From NCBI GenBank assembly GCA_013398055.1, contig VZRS01014884.1:731926-795925 (forward strand): a DNA stretch of 64,000 nucleotides, given 5' to 3'. Below, in pieces: positions 25,401 through 36,414 of the stretch. Each line of letters opens with the position of its first letter. Positions within the stretch are counted from its first letter, which is position 1. The notes under the pieces were generated by a model. It was not told where the DNA came from. It did not search any database and was given only the letters and a program-made list of their open reading frames with translations. A program made the position numbers and the translations under genes. This stretch comes from Ifrita kowaldi. Lineage: Eukaryota; Chordata; Aves; Passeriformes; Cinclosomatidae.

Positions 25401-28160
25401 GTACGGCACGCAGCAGTCCAGGCTCCCCCCTCCGTCTTCCCTACAGAAAAAGGCTTTATCTCCCTGAAAACAGCCCGAGAACGGAGGCACGACGATTCAG
25501 CTATCTGGCCTTCACCCACACCGATAACGGCTAAGCGCACTGGCACAGAAATATCTCGGGCTTACATAGAGGCTGGGTGTATAAATAAGAGCATCGGAGC
25601 AGACAAAACCAGACTGACAGTGAAAGGCGGTTCTGTGGATGACGGTGGAGCACAGCTGGATATGGGAAACCAGGACTTGCTGGGCACATCTGTCCCCAGC
25701 TACTGTGCATCACCCTAGGCCTGGGCCACACACCTTCCCACTGGTTTATACATCCCCACCTAGCAGCTTTCTTTTACTACAGTCCATTGCATAAAGAATA
25801 TGCCAAGGGGAAGCTCACAGGGACAGAGTCCTACCAAAATCCTGAGAAAGGGAACCTTTACCCTGGGACATGCTCCCACCAGCAACTCATTTCACTGACT
25901 GCCCTGAGAAAGGGGGTACCTCCAGGATGCTGTACCAAACCCACTACCATCCTCTTCCCCAGGGCACCCATCAGTCACTCGCTACACTTTCAGGTCTAAA
26001 AAGAGCTTGGGGCCAAAACCGCTGTTGGTTTTTCCCTCTAAGCAAATATTTAAGGCTGTGTGCATGCAGGAGAAGCCCCAATAAATCTCCCTGGGGCCGC
26101 GCCATACACAGAAAGTCAGCAAAGCTTTGATTCCTGGAGCCTGCTAGTGAATGGAGGCAAAAAGAGACAGTGATCTGAATCAGACTGAGCACACCATGCT
26201 TTTCTTGGGAGAGGAACCTGGAGAATGCCACAGCAGACAGGCTGCAGTACACCATGCTGGCCATCTCAAGTCAAGCTAGAGCAACGTGCTCCCTTTCCTC
26301 TCAGTCCCCTCATCAGCAAAAAAGCCACAGGCAAGGGTACCAAGACACTGGTGTCACACCAGAAAATCCACACTTAATGAGAAAGGGGAAAAGAGATCAT
26401 TTCAATTTATGGAGGCATAATGTATAAGAGATCCATTTTTTTGTTTTCCTTTCCAAACACTGAATTGACAATATATTTAAGAAACCTTCTCTTCTTCTCC
26501 ACTGTAAAGCCACTGTCACTTCTCAGACTAAAGCAATGTTTACATTAACTGGATTATCAGATTCCCTCTGTTTTCCTGAAAACTCCCCTAAATTTACTCC
26601 TTCCTATTGCTAGGAGGTCATTAGCCAGTCCACAGCCAATGGATGCCCGCAGCATTGCAGCCTTACCAAGAAAAGACTCTTATTCTTTGGGCCAGCCTCA
26701 CAGCATATGACAGGAAATAAAAACAACCCAAAGAGTTGTTTTAACTGAAGTTGCCAAAGGGTCATCGCACTCTCACCTCCAACCCAGTCCAATTTTGCTA
26801 GCTGGTGGTTACCTGTGAGCAAATACCCAATCAGTGAGATGCTGTGCACTCAAATCCTGTCACTGTTCCCAAGGATACCACAAGAAACAAGCCCTTGCTG
26901 AACCTAGCTGAACAAAATACACACAAGTATGTGTATGTACACAGCGCACACAAGTGAGGTTTTATGTCAGAACATAGAGATTTTACACTCTTAATTTTCA
27001 AGACTTTTTACTGCTAGAATACACTTTAAAAAAAAAGCAACCATTTTCAGTGCTGGTGAACATGCAGCTCAGTATTTTTCCTTTTTATGAACACACAAAC
27101 ACTTGAAGGTATTGCTGTTTGGTTTTTTCCCTTCCTTGTTTTTTTCTGTTTGTTTGTTTTAACAGAGCATCAGCCAACATGGCAAAGACTTGTTCTTCAA
27201 CTGCCAAAAGCATCACTAGTATAAAAGTGATGTCAGCACTGTTTTGTTAGTAACACTGGCCGTCCCTCTGAAGAGGCAGAACATACACATTGCCAGGTCA
27301 AGCATTAATGGAAACTATTGTTAGTTTTCTTAGCCCGGCAGCATGAAAGCTTGTAAGACAAAACATCATCATCAAAAAAGATCTGGATTCACCTCAAACA
27401 ATCACTCCAAATCATACGAAGATCCATATGTTCAGAAACTCAAATGACTGAAGAAATGGCAAAGCTAATCACAAAAAAAGGGATCAAGCCTTGATTTATT
27501 TTGCACTCCTCCACCTCACCTTCCCCCTCACTGACTCAACTACACCTGCACTGGAACATGGTATTTCACAGAAAAAGATATGCCTGCAAGATTGTGAATT
27601 CAATGAAAAACAGGTACTTTATGCAACCTACTCTTCCAAATTTAGTATTGAATCAACTGTCATAACAGGATTTGACACAAGAGTCTGAACCTTTTGTTAC
27701 TGTGCCAACCTGGAGTTTTGTCTACTATGGTAGTTTCAATACAGCACGTAGACTCCACAAGTTATCTGATCAAACCCATATGTATACTTTTAGTTATCAA
27801 AGCAATGTTTTATTCAATTATTTCACTGAATCATCTTAGTTTTCCTCAAGTAGCCAAGTTCTTTCTACTCTCTACTTCACAAAAAAGTGAAGCAGGCAGT
27901 GAGTTTTCTTCATGAGAAAGATGTCTGAAAATGGACCTTTGCCAGGATGCACAGGGAAGAATACTGATGGGCAAGTATTTGTAATTGACCAAATGTCTCT
28001 TGCTATAGGTTTTACAAGTTAGAGAATTGAAGGTTTCTATGGGAACAAATAATAACACAGCAAGTTCAATAAAAAGAAAAAAACGGAATGAAAAGAAGTA
28101 GGTAAAATGTAAGGCTTCAAAAGCACTTAGTTAAGTATAATACAGGTGTTACCAACCACA
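25401..28160. other. Possible intergenic space between two tandem minus-strand genes
   Basis: GC is moderate to 26.3 kb and then AT-rich. I see no exon that can be trusted. A 36-base minus-strand segment (26777-26812) has good splice sites but is too short to judge. At 27809-27814 the minus strand carries AATAAA. This could be the poly(A) signal of a transcript whose last coding exon is the candidate at 28674-28799, though such hexamers are common by chance. Confidence 0.35.
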
Positions 28161-28262
28161 AAATAACAGAAAAAAATTAGATTGCAAGGGTCCTTTGGCT
28201 TTCATCTAGTCCAACCTCCTGCTCAAATAAGGTGAACTTCAAAATTACATGAGGCTGCCTTC
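28161..28262 (-). mobile_element. Old CR1 LINE 3' fragment
   Basis: The + strand reads AAATAACAGAAA, then GGGTCCTTTGGCTTTCATC, TAGTCCAACCTCCTGCTCAA and a GGTGAACTTCAAAATTACAT-like block. This matches the reverse complement of a CR1 3' end with clear divergence. If the candidate gene ending at 28674 is real, this copy sits in its 3' untranslated region in the sense orientation. Confidence 0.65.
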
Positions 28263-28673
28263 TGAAGCAGTAGTACAAGAATAGACAGAGCCCAAAGCTC
28301 ACGAGCACTACTACCCTGACAGACCACCACAAGTTAGAAAGTGCCATCCAAAAGACTCAGCTTTAGGAATGCTGAAGAGCAGTGAACAAAAATGGTGCAA
28401 ACTTCATATGGACCTTGCAATTCAGACCAGCAGAAGCCACACATTTGTGATCCCCCATCCTCAACCAAAACAGCACAAGTTATTTCCTGGAACAGCAGAA
28501 AAGAAAAGAATAGAGTATCAGAAGAACCAGCAATCAGTCCCCAAAATACTACAGCTCTAGGATATGAGAACCAGGAAAAACTGTACAGCTCATCAAAAGT
28601 ACAGTTACAGTACAAGTACAGCAGGCAACTCGTCACAACATACCTTATATTAAGCTATGTTTGAAGAATTACT

Positions 28674-28799
28674 TCAGCTATTTGGTTTCTGCACTCCTGG
28701 TTGGAGACCAAACCAGAATCTCAGCTCTCCACAAGCAGTAGCCTTTAGTATGTCATACTCATCTTCTGGTGACAGATTAAGGTAAGGGAACACACTAGC
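28674..28799 (-). CDS. Candidate last coding exon, gene unknown
   Basis: A superb minus-strand acceptor (ACTTTTTATTTTTCAG) opens at 28799. It is followed by 41 open codons and a TGA stop at 28676-28674. Residues include SVFPYLNLSPEDEYDILKAT followed by ACGELRFW, and the end is PGVQKPNS. Acidic and aromatic residues are mixed as in globular proteins. The frame begins in phase 0, which matches the end of the candidate exon 30870-30909. An AATAAA lies about 0.9 kb downstream. I do not recognise the family. An open frame of this length after one splice site is unusual but still possible by chance. Confidence 0.4.
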   Translation of the reverse strand, partial: ASVFPYLNLSPEDEYDILKATACGELRFWFGLQPGVQKPNS

Positions 28800-30346
28800 C
28801 TGAAAAATAAAAAGTATAACTCTCCTCCCTCATGGATATTTTAAAGGAGGAAGGTTTCATGCCCTCAGACTTCTACTGGCAAGGGTAATCAAGGCAACAG
28901 TCAAAGACAGCAAGCAATTAGGTACATGAAACCTTTTCATAAATGCCCAAATTGCATTTGAACTAGGGCAGGAGAGATATCAAAGACAGAAATGACAGTG
29001 AAAACACCACCAAATACATCAGTCACACAAAAGGCAACAAGTTTTGTAGTACTGTCCCAGATGAGACCTGGCTGTCTTGCCTTGCAAGTGTAAATAGGAC
29101 TAGGTTCCAGCTCTGAAGCACCCTGAAACCTCAAGAATTCAACACAGTAACTGCATCAGTAGATTGTGCTAATTAGATCCAATTACATATTTAAAAACAA
29201 CGGTCACAAACAATTATGTTGTAATTAGGTATGATATCATGATCTGGGGTGCAGACAGCATTGAAAGAAGGCCATATCCAAACTGACAAGAGAGACACTA
29301 TCTAAAAAGAACACCAAGAGACTGATCCAAAACATTCATGCCAAGTAGAATTCATTTTAAAAATGCCACACGTATATATATATACACACATAATATCACA
29401 AAAAAACTTAAAAAGGCAGGCAAAATTCAGAATGTTTTGGCCTTAAGCTAAAAATATGCCTTTGAATCTGCACAAGTTTTATGTGCTGTGGTTCTGTTCT
29501 GTAATACTCAAATGACCACATCCACAAAGCTCATCACCTGTGTAGCTTGCTTGGGACTGCTTTCTAATTTATCACTCTGAACCAGTGTTTCAGTCCCAGT
29601 GTTTAGATGAATGCTGCCTGAATTAAGCCACTATTAGCAGTTTGTTAAAGCTTAAAGATATATATTTAATTAGTAACTCAGTGGGTACAGCTCTGTACAG
29701 TCACAACTCAAAAGCAAAACACAGCAGAAAAGGAGAACAGAAACATTAGAGATGTAGAAATCAACATTTCTCTATTATTCTCTATTACTACAAGAGAGAA
29801 AAAAAGGCAAGCAGGTTACATGAAGACTGTAAGTGAACTGGAGATATTTTGAGAATCATGTTAAATGGGATGATGATTAAGATGTGTCTGTGTTAACATA
29901 AGTACAACACTGTCTTTGAAACCTATTAAGACCAGTTACTTCTTTTCTGCATTCACTGCCAATACTAAACACACTTTTCTACAGCTTCTAACAGTAAAAG
30001 ACTGATATTTCTAATGTTCCAAAAACTTGATGGTCACAAAGTCATGACGGAATTTTCCTTTTTTTTTTTTTTGCAGGCTGTACTCTAGACTGAGCTCTAA
30101 CAGCAAGGTTAGACATGCTGGAAATGTTTGCAATACATGTTTGCTGAGGTTAAGAATAGCCCAAAGATAAGCAGTTGCCTAAACTTGGCAGTTATGAACT
30201 GGGACTCTACACAGGCACAAAACATTCTTCTGATGCTCAGACTCATTTGTTCTCAAACACTGACTGTCCTGGCTCCAAAGCCATACAAAAGTTTAATGAG
30301 GTGACAATCCCCTGCTGTCACAAAGTTTTGAGAGATTCAGGTCACA

Positions 30347-30373
30347 GAAAAAAAAAAAAGAAGAAGAAAAAAA
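30347..30373 (+). repeat. A-rich simple repeat
   Basis: A run of about 13 A is followed by AAG units and a further A run. It could be a short tail of an unrecognised retroposon or slippage-derived. There is no element body that I can identify next to it. Confidence 0.7.
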
Positions 30374-30869
30374 GTAACAAGCCATGGGTAATTTGACACA
30401 ACAGGAACTCACTAAAGAGAATTAGATAATAGGTGCTGGGACTTGGGTTTTTCCCATCATCAAGATAAAAATCTTATTTTCTTCCCAACACTAAATGAAA
30501 AGCTCACACTCGGTATCAGAAAACGTGTGTACATTTGACCTCTGAATCTTGGGTAGAATTTAAAGAAAACCTCTGATAAAACACATTCTTTTCAGAGGAG
30601 TCACAATAATTTCTTTCCCAAAGCTTTCAGAAACCTGAAACATTTTAAGGTAGTCTTGTCTTTATATGCATCCTTATAAAACTAAACTTGAAGGAGTAGG
30701 CTAGTGCAGAAAGGAGAGTTTTAGCAAAGCATGTAATGTCATCCACGGTAATTAAGTCTGCCTTCCATCAGCAATACTGCCCCACTGAATCTGTCTTCAT
30801 TAACAGCAGAGAATTTCCCATATTGGTCACAAATATAAATTTTGCAAATTTAGCATTATTTGATCTCAC

Positions 30870-30909
30870 ATGCACTCTATACCATTTCTCCTGAAGCCAC
30901 TGTCTTACA
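30870..30909 (-). CDS. Candidate small internal exon, gene unknown
   Basis: On the minus strand ATGACTTTGTTTTTTCAG is a very strong acceptor at 30909. The frame that follows stays open for 46 codons to a TGA at 30768-30770 and begins VRQWLQEKWYRVHVRSNNAK. A donor CAT|GTGAGA at 30870 would give a 40-base exon ending in phase 0, matching the phase-0 start of 28674-28799. Without that donor it would be a last coding exon with a different C-terminus. Both readings are unconfirmed. The protein is not recognised. Confidence 0.25.
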
Positions 30910-33900
30910 CTGAAAAAACAAAGTCATAGCAGCAATACTTCCCCCAGCCCCTAAAACACATCCATCTTGTCTACAGCGAAACTTTTTTTTTTACAAGAAT
31001 ACTTAATGCCTTGTTTTATACCAGTAGAGCCCATCAGATGCATTATTTCTATTTAAAATTTGATGAAATAATACTCATAAACACCCTGAATTCAGACACT
31101 CTAACAGTAACTTAAGTAAGAGTAATTGTACCTGCCTGCTCAACATTAGTTTTATTTAACACCAATTAGCATAACATGTAAGGGTCCACTAAGTTCAAAT
31201 GATTCCCTATTAGGAAGCTGCACTTAATCATTTTTCAGCCAATTTTAACTGAACAAAAATTTTCCCTGGAACTGGTGATCAGTTTCTGAAAGCAGATAAG
31301 GTACAATTGTGGACAGATTCTTCACCTAAATTAGCCAGACATTCAATTACTTCATCATCTTTATTTTTATCATAGATTTTTACTAGGAAGCATCCAGGTT
31401 TCCACCCATTTTAAAAGCAAAACCAGAAACTGGTCTCTGAAAACGTAAGAGGCTCCTATTTTCAGTCAAACAGTGCTGCTTCACATCAGCATGCAGGAGC
31501 ATTGCAATGTCATTACATTTCACAATCATTAAGAAAATGGAATTTCCAGATTAAAAAAGGGCAGGCACAACAATCTGGATATTTCCTCATCACGCGTAAT
31601 GAACAAAAATTAAATGGTAACAATTTAGCTTCAACAGTTTACCTCAGTAACTGTTTCCCCATCTGTACATATTTTTCTTTAAAATAGCTTTGTCACAGAA
31701 TTAGCTTTCAATGGAACGTTCCCCTACCTATTAAAGGAAACTACCACTATAAATACTTACTGGAAATAAAGTGTTAAATAAAATAAATTGTAAAGGCTTA
31801 ATGGAAGACTTGTTTTCTTCCTCAGATTGACTCTCAAACAGACTAGCCATAATCAACAGTATGATCCTCAAATATTAGTGAATAAAAATGCTAACAGAAG
31901 CCATGAGAATTAAGAAAAAAAACTACCAGTCAGAACAGCAGAATAGATATTCAAAATATACCAAAACACAAGAAAGCATCAACACAAAATAATCAAAATT
32001 ATATATATAGCTTAAAAGAATCTCAAAAGATTTTTATTCCTTTCTTACGCTAAAGGACGTGGAAAAAGAGAACTTCACTCAGCTTCTCTCCCCTCCATAC
32101 CATGGGAAAGAAGTTTTATGTTTTCATCCTCATAATTACTACTTTTAGCTTTTGTGAACTACAGTCACCCATTTCCAACTGAAACCAATGCATTTATTAT
32201 TAACTTAACCAAGGAGGATTTGGACTTCAAGTCATTAAGGATTTCAGAACTATAGGTTGGACAATCTATAATTAGCATTCCTGATGATTTAAACATGGTT
32301 TGATGATTACTAAATTCATCATCTTTAAATAAACACTTCTGACTCAGCATCAGCAAAATAGAGACATTTTCATCAACTAATTTAGCCTAAGACTTCTTGG
32401 CAAACAAGAATAGGAAAGAACCAATAGCTTTATAAGATCAGTGAAGGCAAGAATAGACATGCAACTATGTTAACAATTAGAAGGGAAAATATTATCATGA
32501 AACTGAATCCAGAATCACTGCAGACATCTGTTCCCATACCCCAGTGTTTTGCATATTAAAGTGACTAATCAGAAAGCAGACACTACATAGACAAAAAAAA
32601 AGTCCTTATCTAAGTATTCAGGTAAGTGACCTACCCTTTTTTATTATGATTAAATACTAATGCCTGTTAGAAGTCAAGCTGTATCTTGTAGAACCTTACA
32701 GAACATAAAATGGAAAACATTCATTTCAGTACTTAGTGGTCAAAGAGGATGAAGCTAATGATTTCTGAATCAAAGTTTTAATCCTATAATGGAGCCACAG
32801 TATTCAGTTGCCAGTGATGAGCAGGAGACTTCTCAGAAAGTCACCTGCTAAGGGAGCCAGCAAACGAAACAAATTAAAAGCACCATGTACCCATAGTGGA
32901 AGCACGTACAAAGGCTGAAAGAACACGTGCCCATTATGATCCTCAGCAAACAAACAAAAACCAAAAGGCACCACAATTATTTCATCAGTTCACTGTTGTC
33001 CAGAGCTCAGACCTTCCCACAGCTCTCAAAGATCTCACCCATATTCAACAGCCAGAGCATTACAGGTCATCTGAACTGCAAAATCTTGTTTTAAATACAC
33101 TGGTGTCACATAAGGCTGATTGTCAATCTTTCTAAACCCTCACACAAGGATTTCTTCAACGATTAAAATAATCCTTTACACTAGTTTATTGATAACACAC
33201 TCCCCTCCCCCCCCCGCCAAATAATTAATTGCACTAGAACACGAATCATTTTGCATATCAGGTCTTAAACTCTGTTTTGCCTACAGACTCCTTGGAAGCT
33301 GGGTTTGCATAACGTGTTCTTTCCAAAAGATTCCTCTGCTGAAATTAATATTTGCTTGGTTTTTTTTACCTAAAGGCACTTCCAGTTTTCAAAAATTCAG
33401 TCTAAATTCTTATTTTAAGTTCAGCAGAGGACCCTTCCTTCCATCTTCAAGAGGCAAGCATTCCAACCTAGATATTTTAAATGACATCATTCTTTCCAGA
33501 GTCAGCAAACCCCTAAGCTTTTACATATTGCATTAACTTACTCCACATTAAGATATCAGGGACCTTTAACTCTCCTTTCTACTGTGTTACATCAGTCTTC
33601 ATCCACTGGGCTACATACCAGTCCCCAAACAGCACAAGACATTCTGATTTTTTACCGGTATGTACTTTGTATGAAGCACACCTTTCCTCATTTTTCCCCT
33701 ACATCAGTTGCTTTAAAATAGACTAGACCTTAGAATGAAGCCAAATGTCTAATGTGAGCTTCCTCAGAGGTCTGACCTCATTTTAAAAACAAAATAAATT
33801 AAAAAGGGGGCAGGTGTACCTGTACTGGGTGAAAGAATATGGCTGAATATACCAGCAACTTATTTACACAGTGCCTGTGACATTTTGAAACAGCCTTGCA

Positions 33901-34799
33901 GCACAGTATCTGAAGCTCCACAGAGCACAACAGCATCAAGCATTTATTCACGATTGCTTCAAGTAGCTTTTCACTCTTCCTGGTTTTCTGTATCGGGGTT
34001 GTTGGGAGTTTTTTTTTGACTGATAGCTATTTCCTCCAGCTGAACAGGTGGCTCAGAGACTTCACCGAAGCATTTTTTAAAAACTGTCAACTTATGTAAG
34101 TTTAGACAATATTACTAAATAACAGTTTAAGTATCTAGAAGGTTTTATGAATGATGGCTTTTCTTCAGATGAAGTTTTTTACATCATTCTAGAGAAACTT
34201 ACTACAGACTTAACATGATTTGCAACCTCCACTAAATCAAACTAGAGAACTATTCCAGAAACTGGAGACACTTAATTACATGCTACTTGCATGGATTTTG
34301 CTTTAGGGTACACATGCATGGAAAAGGTTTCAAGGTCACATTCAGGACCCTGAATTTGCCTAAGTTGCCTCAAAAAAAAGTGCAAAAGTAATAAATAAAT
34401 GACAATATATGACCAAAAAGATTTCAGTACCAGTCTGAAAATGGACTTACTAGAGATCTAGCAGGGGAACAATGCTGTCCAACACTATATGCCCATTTAA
34501 AAGCAGCATTTTAAACCAGATTTTATCTTCTAAATAATATATATGCTCTAAATTAGTTATAAATGGTGTAAGCTCAGACTTCTGACGTCCTGTAAGCCCC
34601 AACATCTCTAAGTCTTTACATTGACATTATTTCCCATTATACTACCATTTCCAATTTCTCTTATGCGTTTCACCAGCACAGTACATTTGAAAACTGGAAT
34701 CAGTATCTCCTGAAGTAAATTATCTCAGATGTTTGAGTTTTAATAAGGAGAGACTTTTCCAAGAGCCTCGGCGTCTTTTCTCAGACCCACACCCCTTTA

Positions 34800-35700
34800 G
34801 CGTAAGTTGCCAAATCCAGCAGCCCAACAAAGGCTCCACAGCCCCAACTCCCTGCCCCAAGGTCTGGCCTAGTAGTGAGGCTGAGCACGTGTTGTACACA
34901 CAAAACACGTGCACAGCACACACAAGTCTGGCAGCACAGGTCACTGCAAACTCAGCACTTCGGTAAATACAGCCGGCAGCAACATCCTCCTCCTGCTCCT
35001 CACTGCGTGGGGTCAAAGTCCATGAGGAGAGAACGCACATATGCGCACAGGCGCTCACACAGAGAATGCAACTGGCCCTGCCACTGGCCTTGGGCTTGCT
35101 CGCAGTTTGTCCAGCAGCTGGGACCTGCCCAGCTAGCAGCACAGGGAACACCAGCCCCCGTGGCACCATTCCAGGTGCTGGTACTCCAGATCCCCTCACA
35201 AACACACAGACACTCATTACAGAGCCCTCTGGGATGTGGCCTTGGATCCTCTAACCCAGCAGCCAGCCCCCAGAGCCTCCTGTTACTTCATGCACAAATA
35301 CACACACTAATGGGGGTCCCAGCCAGACCCCAGAGTCTCTGCAGCACTTGGCCTGGACTCACAGCTCCTCCAGCTCTCATGCAGATGCGTGCTTTTTTTC
35401 TGCACTTCATGGCCACTTCCAAGTCTCTTCTCCTACTCCCTCTCCTGGCTTCATTGTCTTCAGCCATCGCACCCCACACACACCCCATCACCTGACCCCG
35501 CCACGTGGGCCCTTGTGACCCATGGTCAGACTCGAGCTGCTGGCACTGAGACCCCCATAGGCACACACAGTATTGAGCCCCTTGCACACTAAAACAATTA
35601 GAGTATAATGAGACAGCACTCATAAGAACAGGGCATGGCCTCACAAACATACTGATCAGCCACCTGCTTACACACAACCAGCTCCCTTTGCCCCTCTATT
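34800..35700. repeat. GC-rich, CA-motif-rich block, possibly a degenerate tandem repeat
   Basis: The block is clearly GC-richer than its flanks but only modestly enriched in CG. CACA-type boxes recur near 34895, 34915, 35040, 35200, 35290, 35470 and 35560. Each is followed by CCAG/CAGC- and CCCC-rich sequence, which suggests badly decayed units of roughly 100-150 bases. Three long open frames (206 codons on +, 165 and 129 on -) overlap here. High GC lowers stop frequency, and their translations are low-complexity, so I do not call them genes. Confidence 0.4.
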
Positions 35701-35869
35701 TTACCCATGATTCATTCCCCTGATCATCCTGATCCCTCCTTTCCCCAGCCTTGTCCCTTCCCCAAACATCCCATTCTGAGCCGTGTACAATTCCAAAATG
35801 TTCTTACCTGCATTTACCCCCTTCCCAGTCTGCAAACTGACCTCCGTTTACTCAAGTGTCTGTCAGGTC

Positions 35870-36000
35870 CCTGAGGGCTGATAATCTCCAGTGACAGCCC
35901 CGGCAGGAGCCGGGTCAGGGGGCTCATTTCTCTGACGAGGTTACCGAGTCCCCCCGCCTGCTGCTGTGCCTCAGGGCTTTGCTGTGCGCTCGGGGACAAG
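35870..36000 (-). promoter_or_regulatory. Small CpG cluster followed by a strong donor
   Basis: A short patch has several CG dinucleotides (GAGCGCAC, GGCGGGG, CTCGGTAACCTCGTC, CCGGGG). On the minus strand it is followed by a very strong donor (ATGCAG|GTAAGAAC, exon end at 35811). It could be an alternative first exon of a leftward transcript. A minus-strand frame here ends in a stop before the donor, so any such exon would be non-coding at its end or read in another frame. Confidence 0.25.
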
Positions 36001-36309
36001 GCTTTTAATCACATAACCTACCACCCTTAGTATTTCCAGGCTGAACATCCAAAGCCATCACAAGAGTATTTATCAAAGCCATGAAAATAACATTTCAAAG
36101 TTCAAAGCTAGTGCATTTGGAATATCATCATGTTCACCACTTGTTTTAAGTTGTGAAGGTTTAGATTAAAAAGCAGAGGCATATCATTTATCAGATTCAC
36201 TTATTCAAGTTGTTGCTCTTAAGTGTCAGGTGCTTGCTCATGTGTAATCCTAATAAACGTTTTCCAACAGTTATCAGGACACTTAAGTAATACAAAAAGC
36301 ACCACATAC

Positions 36310-36414
36310 CTTGTTGACCATATCGTATTATATTTGCTTTATAAACACTCATGACTGTTAATGTTATTGCTAAGCAACTAGATGATCTACCATACAGTAT
36401 TTGCATAGCACTGT
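36310..36414 (-). CDS. Candidate internal coding exon, gene unknown
   Basis: The minus strand has a good acceptor (GTTTATTTGCTGACAG, exon start 36414) and a strong donor (CAAG|GTATGT, exon end 36310). The 105 bases between are open from phase 1 to phase 1 and include residues MQILYGRSSSCLAITLTVMS and VYKANIIRYGQQ. The phase joins to the 34451-34484 segment, then to 30870-30909 and 28674-28799. The middle is hydrophobic (CLAITLTVM), but too short to call a membrane span. It lies inside a longer chance-size open frame of 91 codons, which lowers confidence. Not recognised. Confidence 0.33.

Larger units (their letters stand above)
28800..34799. other. Intron-like sequence with small candidate exons
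   Basis: AT-rich. Besides 30870-30909 it holds a 34-base minus-strand segment at 34451-34484 with a good acceptor and a GTAAGT donor, in matching phase. A T run at 30059-30072 is followed by GCAG, which looks like a + strand acceptor but has no exon I can support. A poly-C run lies at about 33201-33215 and a short TA/CA alternation near 29370. Confidence 0.4.

Noticed and set aside
30059..30076. T run plus GCAG on the + strand, resembling an acceptor
   Set aside because: No downstream open + strand segment with a good donor. More likely a plain homopolymer.
34875..35495. 206-codon + strand open frame
   Set aside because: It lies in GC-rich, low-complexity sequence where stops are rare. The translation is rich in P, S, H and Q with no domain, and long frames occur on both strands.
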